NCBI RefSeq assembly: GCF_022711995.1
Contig: NZ_JALAHI010000105.1
Location: forward strand, 1-38,610
Length of the DNA: 38,610 nt
Direction: 5' to 3'
DNA from: Enterococcus sp.
Lineage (GTDB): Bacteria; Bacillota; Bacilli; Lactobacillales; Enterococcaceae
The number at the start of each line of letters is the position of its first letter. Position 1 is the first letter of the stretch. The notes below the pieces were generated by a model, which was given only the letters and a program-made list of their open reading frames with translations, did not search any database and was not told the origin of the DNA. Positions 1-7,720 of this stretch are shown here, piece by piece. The translations under genes were made by a program, and so were the position numbers.

Positions 1-230
1 GGCACTAGTATTGCTTCTGCGGTGCAGTGGCTCCTCGTCGCAATTGTCAGAGGAAACCATTATAGCAATAGAACATGATTCGGTTTAGCTTGTTGGATGA
101 TAACTTTATGGCACAGGCACTAGTATTGCTTCTGCGGTGCAGTGGCTCCTCGTCGCAATTGTCAGAGGAAGCCATCATAGCAATAGAATATGATTCGGTT
201 TAACTTGTTGGATGATAACTTATGGCACAG
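1..230. repeat. Two tandem copies of a 115-bp non-coding repeat
   Basis: Unit 1 (1-115) and unit 2 (116-230) are nearly identical, differing at a few positions (for example aaccattata versus agccatcata, and one T fewer near the end). The array runs off the left edge of the window, so its true start is not visible. The 3' part of each unit, gattcggtttaacttgttgg through cttatggcacag, closely matches 9985-10022 in the same orientation, so this is a dispersed family. No coding gene is seen in 1-252. The array lies just downstream of the YitT-type gene that ends at 253, as the related element at 9866-10036 lies at the end of the ECF operon. Function unknown; a transcription-terminating palindrome is the most likely role by analogy. 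Confidence 0.8.
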
Positions 231-252
231 TCCCTAGATCTAAGCGGTCTGC

Positions 253-1137
253 TTATAATTCTTCTTCATAGAAACGGCCTAATATTTGGACATTTTCAGC
301 AATACTAACAAAAGCTCTCGGATCTGCTTCCTTCATAGCTGAACGCAGCATCGGCAACTCGAAACGAGTAACCACTGTCAATAAGACAGTCTGTTTGTCA
401 TGTTTATAGGCCCCTTCTGCTTCATTGATGATCGTGATTCCCCGACGCAGGCTTTTCTGAATGGTATGAATAACTTCCTCAGGACTACGAGTAATGATCG
501 TTACCTGCATTTTTTTCTGCTTAGTAAAGACCGCATCTGTCACTTTGCCGCTGACAAAAATTGCAATCGCACTATAGAGAGCATACTGCCAACCAAACAA
601 GATTCCCGCAGCGAACATGATGGCAATATTGAAAAAAATCGAGATGGAGCCAATGGTTTTCCCTGTCCGTTTTCGGATTGCGATACTCACGAAATCCAAT
701 CCGCCAGAGGAAAGACCGCTTTTTAACACATAGCCGATTCCGGCACCATTGATGGCGCCGCCGAAAATCGCGCAAATCATTGGATCGGTGGTCAGCGTTT
801 CTTCAGGAAGGATCTGCACAAATATAGACGTCAACACTACTGTGATTCCCGTGAAGATTGTAAACTTATGACCGATTTTGAACCAGCCCAGAAAAAAAAG
901 TGGGATATTCAGCAATAATAACGCCACTGACACTGGGATGTAGATCCCAATCCAGTCTTTAGAAACGGTGGTTAGAATTTGCGCTACCCCCGTGATCCCG
1001 CTAGAATAAATTTTCCCCGGTTGATAGAAAATATTGACTGCGATCGCCGATAAAATCGCATAAACGATCGAAAACGATAGTTTACTGGCATAGTCAGGGT
1101 GTGGCATCCATTTAAAGAGGGTATTCATTTCATTCAA
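253..1137 (-). CDS. YitT/DUF161 family membrane protein with DUF2179 tail
   Basis: A 294-residue protein. About the first 200 residues are hydrophobic with several membrane segments, as in the YitT_membrane family. A conserved-type stretch KSGLSSGGLDFVSIAIRKRTGK sits near the middle. The C-terminal ~85 residues (from about TKQKKMQVTIITRSPEEV) are a soluble DUF2179-type domain. The family is widespread in Firmicutes; its transported substrate or role is not established. The start at 1137 has a GAGG about ten bases upstream, but the internal ATG at 1128 is possible. It is monocistronic, divergent from nothing visible, and followed by the tandem repeats at 1-230. A second, shorter YitT-type protein is encoded at 26238-26849. 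Confidence 0.85.
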   Translation of the reverse strand: MNEMNTLFKWMPHPDYASKLSFSIVYAILSAIAVNIFYQPGKIYSSGITGVAQILTTVSKDWIGIYIPVSVALLLLNIPLFFLGWFKIGHKFTIFTGITVVLTSIFVQILPEETLTTDPMICAIFGGAINGAGIGYVLKSGLSSGGLDFVSIAIRKRTGKTIGSISIFFNIAIMFAAGILFGWQYALYSAIAIFVSGKVTDAVFTKQKKMQVTIITRSPEEVIHTIQKSLRRGITIINEAEGAYKHDKQTVLLTVVTRFELPMLRSAMKEADPRAFVSIAENVQILGRFYEEEL

Positions 1138-1162
1138 GAGCCTCGCTTTGTTGATTTGCTCC

Positions 1163-1168
1163 TATTAT
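1163..1168 (-). promoter_or_regulatory. Candidate -10 box of the YitT-type gene
   Basis: TATAAT on the minus strand, 26 bases upstream of the start at 1137. No convincing -35 box is seen at the usual spacing. Confidence 0.4.
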
Positions 1169-1182
1169 ACTTCAGTTAGTAA

Positions 1183-1262
1183 AAAAAGAAACGAACAATG
1201 AAAGAAATAGATAAATTCTCATGGAATTTTCTTAATCGTCTATTTCATTCATCATTCGTTCG
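1183..1262 (-). terminator. Rho-independent terminator of hisS-aspS
   Basis: On the minus strand a very long, nearly complementary hairpin lies just after aspS. The outer arms are ACGAAC-ATGA / TCATTGTTCGT, the middle arms GAATGAAATAGA / TCTATTTCTTTC, and the inner arms AAATTC / GAATTT. It ends in a run of seven T. Position after the aspS stop and the T run support a terminator for the synthetase operon. Confidence 0.8.
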
Positions 1263-1281
1263 TCATTTACTGGCTTTGTAG

Positions 1282-3054
1282 TTAGTCTTCGTCCATTGTA
1301 GTGACATCAATATTCAATTCAAACAATTGTAATGGCGCCACTTTGCTTGGTGCTTGTGACATTGGATCTGCTGCCTTCCCATTTTTAGGGAATGCGATCA
1401 CTTCACGAATATTTTCTTCACCAGCAAGCAACATCGCTAACCGGTCCAAGCCCAATGCAATTCCGCCGTGTGGTGGGAAGCCATAGTCCAATGCGTTTAA
1501 CAAGAAACCAAATTGCTCTTCCATTTCGCGGCGTGAGAAACCAAGGGTTTCAAACATTTGTTCCTGAACTGCCCGTTGATGGATCCGCAGGGAACCGCCG
1601 CCTAGTTCGTAACCGTTCAAGACGATATCATAAGCTTCTGCATAGACTTTTGCCGGATCAGTAGCCAACAATGGCACATCTTCTGCTTTAGGCATCGTAA
1701 ACGGATGGTGCGCGGAAACGTAGCGGCCTGCTTCTGCATCGTATTCAAATTGCGGCCAATCTGTAACCCATAAGAAATTGAATTTGCTTTCATCGATCAA
1801 GCCTAATTCTTTGCCTAATTTACTGCGAATCGCTCCTAATGCAGCTGAAACGATCTCGAATTTGTCTGCGCCAAACATCAAAATATCGCCTACTTCTGCA
1901 TTCGTAGCAGCAATGATCGCTGCTGTCGCATCGGTCAAGAATTTGGCGATCGGCCCTTTCAAGCCATCTTCTTCAACTTTGACCCATGCTAATCCTTTGG
2001 CGCCAAATTGTCCTGCGTAATGCCCCAAGTTATCCATGTCTTTACGAGAATATTTATCCGCAGCGCCTTTAGCATTCAATGCTTTTACCACACCGCCGTT
2101 TTCAAGCGCCATTTGGAAAACTTTAAAGTCAACATCTTTTACTGTTTCAGACAGATCGATCAATTCCATGTCGAAACGAGTGTCTGGTTTGTCACTGCCA
2201 TAACGTGCCATCGCTTCATCATAAGTTAAGCGCGGAAACGGTGTAGTGATTTCCATTCCTTTGACTTCTCGCATCACATTGACTAACAATTCCTCTGTGT
2301 AAGCTTGAATTTCTTCTGCTGTCAAAAAGGTTGTTTCAATATCGACTTGGGTGAATTCAGGCTGACGGTCTCCCCGCAAGTCTTCATCCCGGAAACAACG
2401 AACGATTTGATAGTACCGATCGAATCCAGCACCCATCAATAGTTGTTTGAAAATCTGTGGTGATTGCGGCAATGCATAAAAGTGCCCTGGATAGACCCGT
2501 GAAGGCACAAGATAGTCTCTGGCTCCTTCTGGCGTTGATTTCGCTAAATAAGGAGTTTCGATATCTAGAAAATCGTTGGTATCCAAGAAATGACGAATCA
2601 CTTGCGTCGTTTTTGCCCGCATCATGATATTTTTAGTCATTTTGGGACGGCGTAAATCCAAATAACGATATTTCAAACGGGTTTCGTCCCCTACGATTTG
2701 ATCGTCTTCGATAGAAAAAGCTGGTGTTTTAGCGGTATTCAAAATAGTGATCTCGCTAACCATTACTTCAAAACGGCCCGTTGTCATTTTGGGATTGATG
2801 GCTTCTGGAGCCCGATGAATGACTTTCCCTGTCACTTCTAGCACATACTCGCTACGACAAGTGTCTGCGATCGCCCATGCTTCTTTTGATACTTCCGGAT
2901 TGAAGACAACTTGCACGATTCCTTCTCTATCCCGTAGATCAATAAAAATCACTCCGCCTAAGTCGCGGCGCTTTTGGACCCATCCTTTTAAGGTAACCGT
3001 TTGTTCCAAATGGGCTTCTGATACACGCCCGCAATACACTGTACGTTTACTCAT
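1282..3054 (-). CDS. aspS: Aspartyl-tRNA synthetase
   Basis: A 590-residue class II aminoacyl-tRNA synthetase that charges tRNA-Asp in the cytoplasm. The order is as expected for the bacterial type. An N-terminal OB-fold anticodon-binding domain (about 1-110) is followed by the catalytic core, with motif 2 [18 protein letters not shown] at 221-238. The GAD-type insertion comes next, and motif 3 [12 protein letters not shown] is near the C-terminus. Length matches the bacterial family. The start codon overlaps the hisS stop by four bases (ATGA), so the two are translationally coupled in one operon. Control is probably through the T-box leader upstream of hisS, with the long hairpin at 1183-1262 ending the transcript. 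Confidence 0.97.
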   Translation of the reverse strand: MSKRTVYCGRVSEAHLEQTVTLKGWVQKRRDLGGVIFIDLRDREGIVQVVFNPEVSKEAWAIADTCRSEYVLEVTGKVIHRAPEAINPKMTTGRFEVMVSEITILNTAKTPAFSIEDDQIVGDETRLKYRYLDLRRPKMTKNIMMRAKTTQVIRHFLDTNDFLDIETPYLAKSTPEGARDYLVPSRVYPGHFYALPQSPQIFKQLLMGAGFDRYYQIVRCFRDEDLRGDRQPEFTQVDIETTFLTAEEIQAYTEELLVNVMREVKGMEITTPFPRLTYDEAMARYGSDKPDTRFDMELIDLSETVKDVDFKVFQMALENGGVVKALNAKGAADKYSRKDMDNLGHYAGQFGAKGLAWVKVEEDGLKGPIAKFLTDATAAIIAATNAEVGDILMFGADKFEIVSAALGAIRSKLGKELGLIDESKFNFLWVTDWPQFEYDAEAGRYVSAHHPFTMPKAEDVPLLATDPAKVYAEAYDIVLNGYELGGGSLRIHQRAVQEQMFETLGFSRREMEEQFGFLLNALDYGFPPHGGIALGLDRLAMLLAGEENIREVIAFPKNGKAADPMSQAPSKVAPLQLFELNIDVTTMDED

Positions 3055-4364
3055 TCTTCTTCTCCTTGCTTGATTAAAATTGTGGTCATTTCATCATAAA
3101 TTTCGTCGAAATGATCATACAGATCGGCTAGCGGAAATTGTTTCTCGATTCGGCTCGCCATTGATTTGATGTTGATCACTTGTTCTACTAATTCATTTTC
3201 ACCTAGAGTCAACACTAAACGTGCCCCTTGCTTGTCCGCCGATTTGAATTGGGCTTTCGCTTTGCGATTCATGAAATCGCGATCTGCTGAAAAGCCGAAA
3301 TTCCGAATTGCCTGTACGACTTTCAAGGCTTCCATGTTGGTCGCTTCGCCTAGACCGACAACGTAGGCATCTAATTCATTCAATGCTGGAATGACTACTT
3401 CTTCGGCTTCCATCGTGATCAGTATACGTTCTATGCCCATCGCAAAACCAAAACCTGGTGTTTGTGGGCCACCTAATTCTTCGACGAGATGGTCATAACG
3501 TCCACCGGCACAGATTGTCGCTTGTGCCCCCATTTTTGGTGCTTCGCTCATGATCTCAAAAATAGTATGGGTATAATAATCCAGCCCCCGAACCATATTT
3601 GAATCGATCTCATAAGGAATGTCCAAAGCATCCAACATCGTGATGACTGTTTCAAAATGGGCTTTCGCTTCCGGACTTAAATAATCCAAAATCGAAGGAG
3701 CATCCGCAACAAACTGTTGATCTCGTTTGTCTTTACTATCTAGGACCCGTAACGGATTTTCATGCAATCGGCGTTTTGAGTCTTCACTTAATTCCGCTTC
3801 GTGAGGCGCCAAATAATCGATCAATGCTTGACGATAATTTTTCCGGGTTTCTTTATCCCCTAAAGAATTGATTACCAAACGCAGCTTACTCAATCCCAAT
3901 TGTTTAAAGAAATCCATTGCCATCGCCATGGTTTCAACATCCGTCGCAGGATTCGCAGAACCAAATGTTTCTACACCAATTTGGTGGAATTGACGTAAGC
4001 GCCCTTTTTGTGGTCGTTCATAGCGAAACATTGGCCCCATATAAAAGACTTTGTAAGGCTTGTTGTATTCTGGACCGAAAAGTTTATTTTCAACGTAAGA
4101 ACGAGCAATTGGTGCGGTACCTTCCGGACGCAATGTCACGTGCCGTTCGCCTTTATCATAGAAATCATACATTTCTTTTGAAACGATATCGGTTGTATCG
4201 CCTACACTTCTGGCAATGACTTCAAAATGTTCAAAAATCGGGGTACGAATTTCATTGTATTGGTAATCACGAAAAACCAATCGGGCCGTTTCTTCAACAA
4301 ATTGCCATTTTTCAGACTCTCCCGGTAAAATATCATTGGTGCCTTTTGGACGTTGATAACTCAT
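3051..4364 (-). CDS. hisS: Histidyl-tRNA synthetase
   Basis: A 437-residue class II synthetase that charges tRNA-His. Motif 2 ([23 protein letters not shown], about 107-128) and the histidine-specific signature RGLDYYT (259-265) are both present, followed by the C-terminal anticodon-binding domain. The start at 4364 has a good AGGAGG upstream. It is the first gene of the hisS-aspS operon. It is unusual that about 450 bases, including three tandem repeats, separate its start codon from the end of the T-box terminator. A TATAAT at 4423-4428 just upstream could give a second, T-box-independent transcript. Confidence 0.97.
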   Translation of the reverse strand: MSYQRPKGTNDILPGESEKWQFVEETARLVFRDYQYNEIRTPIFEHFEVIARSVGDTTDIVSKEMYDFYDKGERHVTLRPEGTAPIARSYVENKLFGPEYNKPYKVFYMGPMFRYERPQKGRLRQFHQIGVETFGSANPATDVETMAMAMDFFKQLGLSKLRLVINSLGDKETRKNYRQALIDYLAPHEAELSEDSKRRLHENPLRVLDSKDKRDQQFVADAPSILDYLSPEAKAHFETVITMLDALDIPYEIDSNMVRGLDYYTHTIFEIMSEAPKMGAQATICAGGRYDHLVEELGGPQTPGFGFAMGIERILITMEAEEVVIPALNELDAYVVGLGEATNMEALKVVQAIRNFGFSADRDFMNRKAKAQFKSADKQGARLVLTLGENELVEQVINIKSMASRIEKQFPLADLYDHFDEIYDEMTTILIKQGEEE

Positions 4365-4422
4365 ATGTTTTCATCCTCCTAATGTGGGTTCTTCGATCGG
4401 CTTAAAACGATCGTATGTATCC

Positions 4423-4428
4423 ATTATA
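4423..4428 (-). promoter_or_regulatory. Possible internal -10 box upstream of hisS
   Basis: TATAAT on the minus strand, about 60 bases before the hisS start and downstream of the T-box terminator and repeats. No clear -35 box is seen, so this is only a candidate. A palindrome CGATCG-gcttaaaa-CGATCG (4394-4413) lies between it and the gene. Confidence 0.25.
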
Positions 4429-4540
4429 ACTATGCTGATTTGATTCATTGTGGGAAATTCCGTTATCCTTCATCGTCTACTCGTTACGCCTACAGTCACT
4501 TCTAAGCTATCGCTAGAACTTGCATGCCCTGCTTCGCGCA

Positions 4541-4810
4541 GACCAGTCGCAGTGATTCGGAAAACGGTGACTACGTTCCCTCCGGTCTCCTACTACTGTT
4601 CATCATCTGCTCTGGTCTTCGACCAGTCGCAGTGATTCGGAAAACGGTGACTACGTTCCCTCCGGTCTCCTAGTACTGTTCATCATCTGCTCTGCCCTGC
4701 TTCACGCAGACCAGTCGCAGTGATTCGGAAAACGGTGACTACGTTCCCTCCGGTCTCCTACTACTGTTCATCATCTGCTCTGCCCTGCTTCGCGCAGGTC
4801 AGTCGCAGTG
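4541..4810. repeat. Three tandem 80-88 bp repeats between the T-box and hisS
   Basis: The phrase ccagtcgcagtgattc starts near 4543, 4623, 4711 and 4799, giving unit lengths of 80, 88 and 88 bp. The first unit lacks an 8-bp segment in the tgccctgcttcgcgcag part, where the others carry a small CTGC-GCAG hairpin. Units are otherwise almost identical. Read on the minus strand, each unit contains the short frame ATG ATG AAC AGT AGT AGG ... TAG (11 codons), without a convincing ribosome binding site. The lengths are not multiples of three, so long frames through the array are not credible genes. It sits in the transcribed leader of hisS. Function unknown. Confidence 0.85.
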
Positions 4811-4819
4811 ATTCACAGC

Positions 4820-5056
4820 AAAAAACTCGCCCTTGTTTTCTACACAAGGGCGAGTTATTACACGCGGTACCACCTAAAATTCGAGAACTTTCATTCTCCT
4901 TTCGATTAACGCTCGTTCACGGAACAGCTTTTCTTCTGTTCATCTCCAGATTGTCTTTCCGGCATTTTCCCTAAACTGCTTGCAGCCATGGCAGTTTTCT
5001 CTTTGAAGGTTCAAAATGACGTACTCGATCTTTCACAGATTTTCGATATTACCTAT
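4820..5056 (-). promoter_or_regulatory. T-box leader of hisS-aspS
   Basis: The conserved T-box sequence GGTGGTACCGCG lies on the minus strand at 4863-4874. It is followed by a terminator with a 12-bp stem (AACTCGCCCTTG / CAAGGGCGAGTT, 4824-4856) and a T run. Upstream is a stem I region with an apical hairpin AACTGC-GCAGTT. T-boxes sense uncharged tRNA and allow read-through into synthetase genes when the amino acid is short. A GAC (Asp) triplet at 4953-4955 followed by A is my best specifier candidate. The U in the UGGU bulge fits a G or A discriminator base better than a C, which favours tRNA-Asp over tRNA-His. The specifier call is tentative because I folded stem I by eye. Confidence 0.9.
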
Positions 5057-5085
5057 AAACTACAAGAATCCCTTGAAAATGTCAA
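5057..5085 (-). promoter_or_regulatory. Promoter of the T-box/hisS-aspS transcript
   Basis: A perfect -35 TTGACA at 5080-5085 on the minus strand. A weak -10 (TAGTTT at 5057-5062, 17-base spacer, or the overlapping TTTATA) precedes the T-box stem I. Confidence 0.55.
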
Positions 5086-5177
5086 GCTGTTTCATCCGCT
5101 TTTTCATTACTTTTGAATATCTTTTTTCAGTTTTTTCCTTTACACTAAAAACAGAGAATAAAAGGAGGAATAACGTT

Positions 5178-6122
5178 ATGACAGATGTTCAAATCGGCAA
5201 ATCACAAGTTTATGTACGCTCGCTTGGCTTAGGCGCAAATGCCATCGGCGGCCATAATCTATTTCCAAATTTGGATGAAGAAGAGGGAAAAGAAATCCTG
5301 CGGACGGCGTTGCGCAATGGGATCAATCTGATCGACACCGCGTATCGATACGGCGAAGGCCGTTCAGAAGAACTGATTGGTGAGGTTTTACAAGAGGAAG
5401 CCTTCGACCGCAATCAAGTGATCATTGCTACCAAAGCAGCCCATCGGTTAGATGATCCAAGTAAAATGGATAACTCTCCGGAATTTTTAACGCAAGCAGT
5501 GGAAGATGCACTGACACGTTTAAAAACCAATTATCTGGATATCTTTTACATTCATTTTCCTGATGAAACGACACCAAAAAATGAAGCGATTCGTGCACTT
5601 CATCAACTAAAAGAAGCTGGGAAAATTCGGGCGATCGGTGTCTCTAACTTTACACTGGAACAATTAAAAGAAGCTAACGCTGAAGGGTATGTGGATGTTG
5701 TAGAAGACGAATACAGCTTGATCCATCGCCAAGCTGAATCTGAACTCTTCCCTTATTTGGCCGAGCACTCAATCAGTTTCGTTCCATACTTTCCGCTAGC
5801 TTCCGGATTGCTGACTGGAAAATATACGCAAGAAACTACCTTTGCCCAAAATGATATCCGCAGTAAGCAGCCCGACTTTCAAGGGGATCGCTTCAAAAAA
5901 ATCATCACTGCTGTCGATCACTTGCGACCAATTGCAGCTACGTATGACGCAACCGTTCCACAGCTTGTGCTGGCTTGGTACATGAAAAATCCAGCCGTTG
6001 CAGCCGTGATTCCAGGAGCAAAACAAGCTAGTCAAGTTGCTGATAATGCAAAAGCATTAGATATCCATTTATCAACAACGGACTATCAAGCAATTGATCA
6101 ATTGTTTGCTGAATTCAAATAA
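5178..6122 (+). CDS. Aldo/keto reductase
   Basis: A 314-residue NAD(P)H-dependent oxidoreductase with a TIM-barrel fold. The catalytic tetrad is visible: D53 and Y58 in LIDTAYRYGEG, K86 in VIIATKAAH and H126 in DIFYIHFPDE. GVSN (in AIGVSNFTLEQL) is also typical. The frame is open further upstream, but the start at 5178 is chosen because AAAGGAGG lies directly before it and the protein then begins like other family members. It is transcribed away from hisS, and the thioesterase gene follows after 71 bases, possibly in one transcript. The natural substrate cannot be read from the sequence; YqkF/IolS-like general stress or sugar-aldehyde reductases are the closest by feel. Confidence 0.9.
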   Translation: MTDVQIGKSQVYVRSLGLGANAIGGHNLFPNLDEEEGKEILRTALRNGINLIDTAYRYGEGRSEELIGEVLQEEAFDRNQVIIATKAAHRLDDPSKMDNSPEFLTQAVEDALTRLKTNYLDIFYIHFPDETTPKNEAIRALHQLKEAGKIRAIGVSNFTLEQLKEANAEGYVDVVEDEYSLIHRQAESELFPYLAEHSISFVPYFPLASGLLTGKYTQETTFAQNDIRSKQPDFQGDRFKKIITAVDHLRPIAATYDATVPQLVLAWYMKNPAVAAVIPGAKQASQVADNAKALDIHLSTTDYQAIDQLFAEFK

Positions 6123-6193
6123 TCTCTTTACAAAAGAAATCTTTGATATTTTTGTACATGCTACTGGTAAAACAGTTATGAAAAGGAGCAAAG

Positions 6194-6640
6194 ATGATGT
6201 CCTTATATCCCGGATATATCCGCCGACCTCATTATTACGAAACCGATCAGATGGCGATCATTCATCATGCAAATTATATTCGCTGGTTTGAAGAAGCACG
6301 GGTCGATATGCTGGCTTTTTTACAATTACCCTACCATAAAATTGAAGAAGCTGGCTTGATTGTTCCCGTCCTTGAAGTCAATGCCCAATACAAAGAAATG
6401 ATTCGTTACGAGGATCAGGTCCGCATTGATGTCCTCGTAGATAAATATACCGGTACTCGGCTTGATTTTCGTTATGAAATCTATCAAACGGCAAATAATC
6501 GGTTAGTCACGACCGGGTCTTCCAAACATTGCTTTTTGAGTAAAGAAACCAATCGTCTCGTGCATTTGAAGCGTAGTTTTCCTGAAATCCATCAAGTGTT
6601 CTCGGATTATGCCACGTTATCGGCTGATACAAAAAAATGA
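6194..6640 (+). CDS. Acyl-CoA thioesterase, YbgC/4HBT hot-dog family
   Basis: A 148-residue single hot-dog-domain protein. The 4-hydroxybenzoyl-CoA thioesterase signature is clear near the N-terminus: YYETDQMAIIHHANYIRWFEEARVDML, with the likely catalytic D18 and the following HHANY. These enzymes hydrolyse acyl-CoA or related thioesters in the cytoplasm; the acyl chain cannot be predicted. Two adjacent ATG codons (6194 and 6197) follow AAAAGGAGC, and either could be used. It lies 71 bases after the aldo/keto reductase and about 75 bases before the small 56-residue gene, all on the plus strand. Confidence 0.85.
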   Translation: MMSLYPGYIRRPHYYETDQMAIIHHANYIRWFEEARVDMLAFLQLPYHKIEEAGLIVPVLEVNAQYKEMIRYEDQVRIDVLVDKYTGTRLDFRYEIYQTANNRLVTTGSSKHCFLSKETNRLVHLKRSFPEIHQVFSDYATLSADTKK

Positions 6641-6657
6641 GCCATAAGGCAGATTAA

Positions 6658-6685
6658 TTGCATTTGAACAACTTTTTTGTATAAT
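6658..6685 (+). promoter_or_regulatory. Promoter of the 56-residue small gene
   Basis: A perfect -10 TATAAT at 6680-6685 with a weak TTGCAT at 6658-6663 (16-base spacer). It lies directly upstream of the small gene's GGGAGG and suggests that the gene has its own transcript. Confidence 0.5.
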
Positions 6686-6716
6686 CAAAGGTAATTTTTA
6701 TGGGAGGATGATGACA

Positions 6717-6887
6717 ATGTATGTTGTTAAAGTCTTGCATGGTTACATCGGCAAAGATGGTCGTCGCACTCGTGAAAAAATACCGGATAAGTTGTGGATT
6801 TTTGAAGATCGGAAGCAGTCGGAAGCCTTTGCAGCAAAAATAGGCGGACGAGTCAAGCCTCTCACAGAAGTAAAGCCAAATCAATAA
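6717..6887 (+). CDS. Small basic protein of 56 residues, unknown function
   Basis: A short gene with all the marks of being real: promoter with perfect TATAAT (6680-6685), GGGAGG at 6702-6707, ATG at 6717 nine bases later, and a hairpin terminator right after the stop. The product begins MYVVKVLHGYIGKDGRRTRE and ends KPLTEVKPNQ. It is rich in K and R, with no membrane segment. The YVVKV...KLWIFEDRKQSEAFAAKIGGRV pattern suggests a small alpha/beta fold, but I do not recognise the family. In-frame ATGs at 6708 and 6711 are alternative starts with poor spacing. No functional assignment is offered. Confidence 0.75.
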   Translation: MYVVKVLHGYIGKDGRRTREKIPDKLWIFEDRKQSEAFAAKIGGRVKPLTEVKPNQ

Positions 6888-6950
6888 AAAGCAAGTCAGC
6901 GAAAGAATGCTTACTACCGTAAGTTTCATTATTCGCTGCCTTGCTTTTTT
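6886..6950. terminator. Bidirectional terminator between the small gene and the PepSY gene
   Basis: Arms AAAGCAAGTCAGCGAA (6888-6903) and TTCGCTGCCTTGCTTT (6932-6947) pair with one mismatch, with an inner CTTAC-TACC-GTAAG hairpin. T runs are present in both directions, so it can end both convergent transcripts. Confidence 0.85.
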
Positions 6951-6974
6951 CGTGCTCGCTAGCTGAAACGCTAT

Positions 6975-7613
6975 CTAGTCATCTTGTTCAGTTTCTAAGA
7001 CTTCTCCTGTTTGGGCATTGATTTTGACGTCTGTTTTTTTGTTGCCATTTTCAACTTTGACTTCCCAATAGGTGACATTCATTTCTTTATCAAGATCCCA
7101 GTCTGTGGCTTGACCTCCGCCAGCTTCTTTCACAGCACGATTGGAAATCTCCTCCAATGAACGCAAGTTGGTTAGATCCAATTGATCTTCTTGTTTTTTA
7201 ACCCCATTTTGTTCATCGGCATCTAGTTTTTCCGTTCTTTCTTCAGAAGTTGCTTTTGTTTCTGCATCAATCTTCATCTCATACTCATTGGTATCATCGA
7301 CACCTTCTACTTGATAGAAGTATTTGCCAAAAGAAGTATCCAAATCAATCGAAGTGATTGCTGCATCTGGATATTTGTCTTGGAAGATTTGGATCGCTTC
7401 TTCTACTTTCACAGCAGGCAAGCCGCCATTTGCAATGGCTGCACTGCTTGAAGAGGTGTCCACAGCTTGCGAAGAAGTTGGTTCACTTGATGATGCGACT
7501 GCTGAGCTGGAACTGCTGTTTTGTGCAGGTTCAGAATTTCCCGTGTTATTTTGTGTACAACCTGCCAATAATCCTAGAGCTGCGACTCCGAATAAAATCA
7601 TTGTTTTTTTCAT
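6975..7613 (-). CDS. PepSY-domain lipoprotein
   Basis: A 212-residue exported lipoprotein. The signal peptide MKKTMILFGVAALGLLAGC ends in a lipobox (LAGC). It is followed by a Ser/Ala-rich linker of about 45 residues and two PepSY-like modules (about 70-135 and 140-210), with typical strands such as YFYQVEGVDDTNEYEMKIDAET and TYWEVKVENGNKKTDVKINAQTGEVLE. PepSY modules are often inhibitors or sensors outside the membrane. The gene follows a histidine kinase and response regulator in the same orientation, 107 bases downstream of the kinase. The pair may therefore regulate it, or it may feed back on the kinase; this is inference. GGAGG lies eight bases before the start. Confidence 0.85.
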   Translation of the reverse strand: MKKTMILFGVAALGLLAGCTQNNTGNSEPAQNSSSSSAVASSSEPTSSQAVDTSSSSAAIANGGLPAVKVEEAIQIFQDKYPDAAITSIDLDTSFGKYFYQVEGVDDTNEYEMKIDAETKATSEERTEKLDADEQNGVKKQEDQLDLTNLRSLEEISNRAVKEAGGGQATDWDLDKEMNVTYWEVKVENGNKKTDVKINAQTGEVLETEQDD

Positions 7614-7720
7614 ATTTCATTCCTCCAATTATTCGTCTATTCCTTTTTTCTATATATTTAGAATAACAAGTCCTTCGAAAAAAAGAATCAAAAATGCTTG
7701 AAGAAAATCTAAAAAAATCT

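Noticed and set aside
4450-4974. Plus-strand frames through the T-box and tandem repeats
   Set aside because: They arise from repeated sequence whose 80/88-bp period is not a multiple of three, have no ribosome binding sites, and run antisense to the T-box leader.
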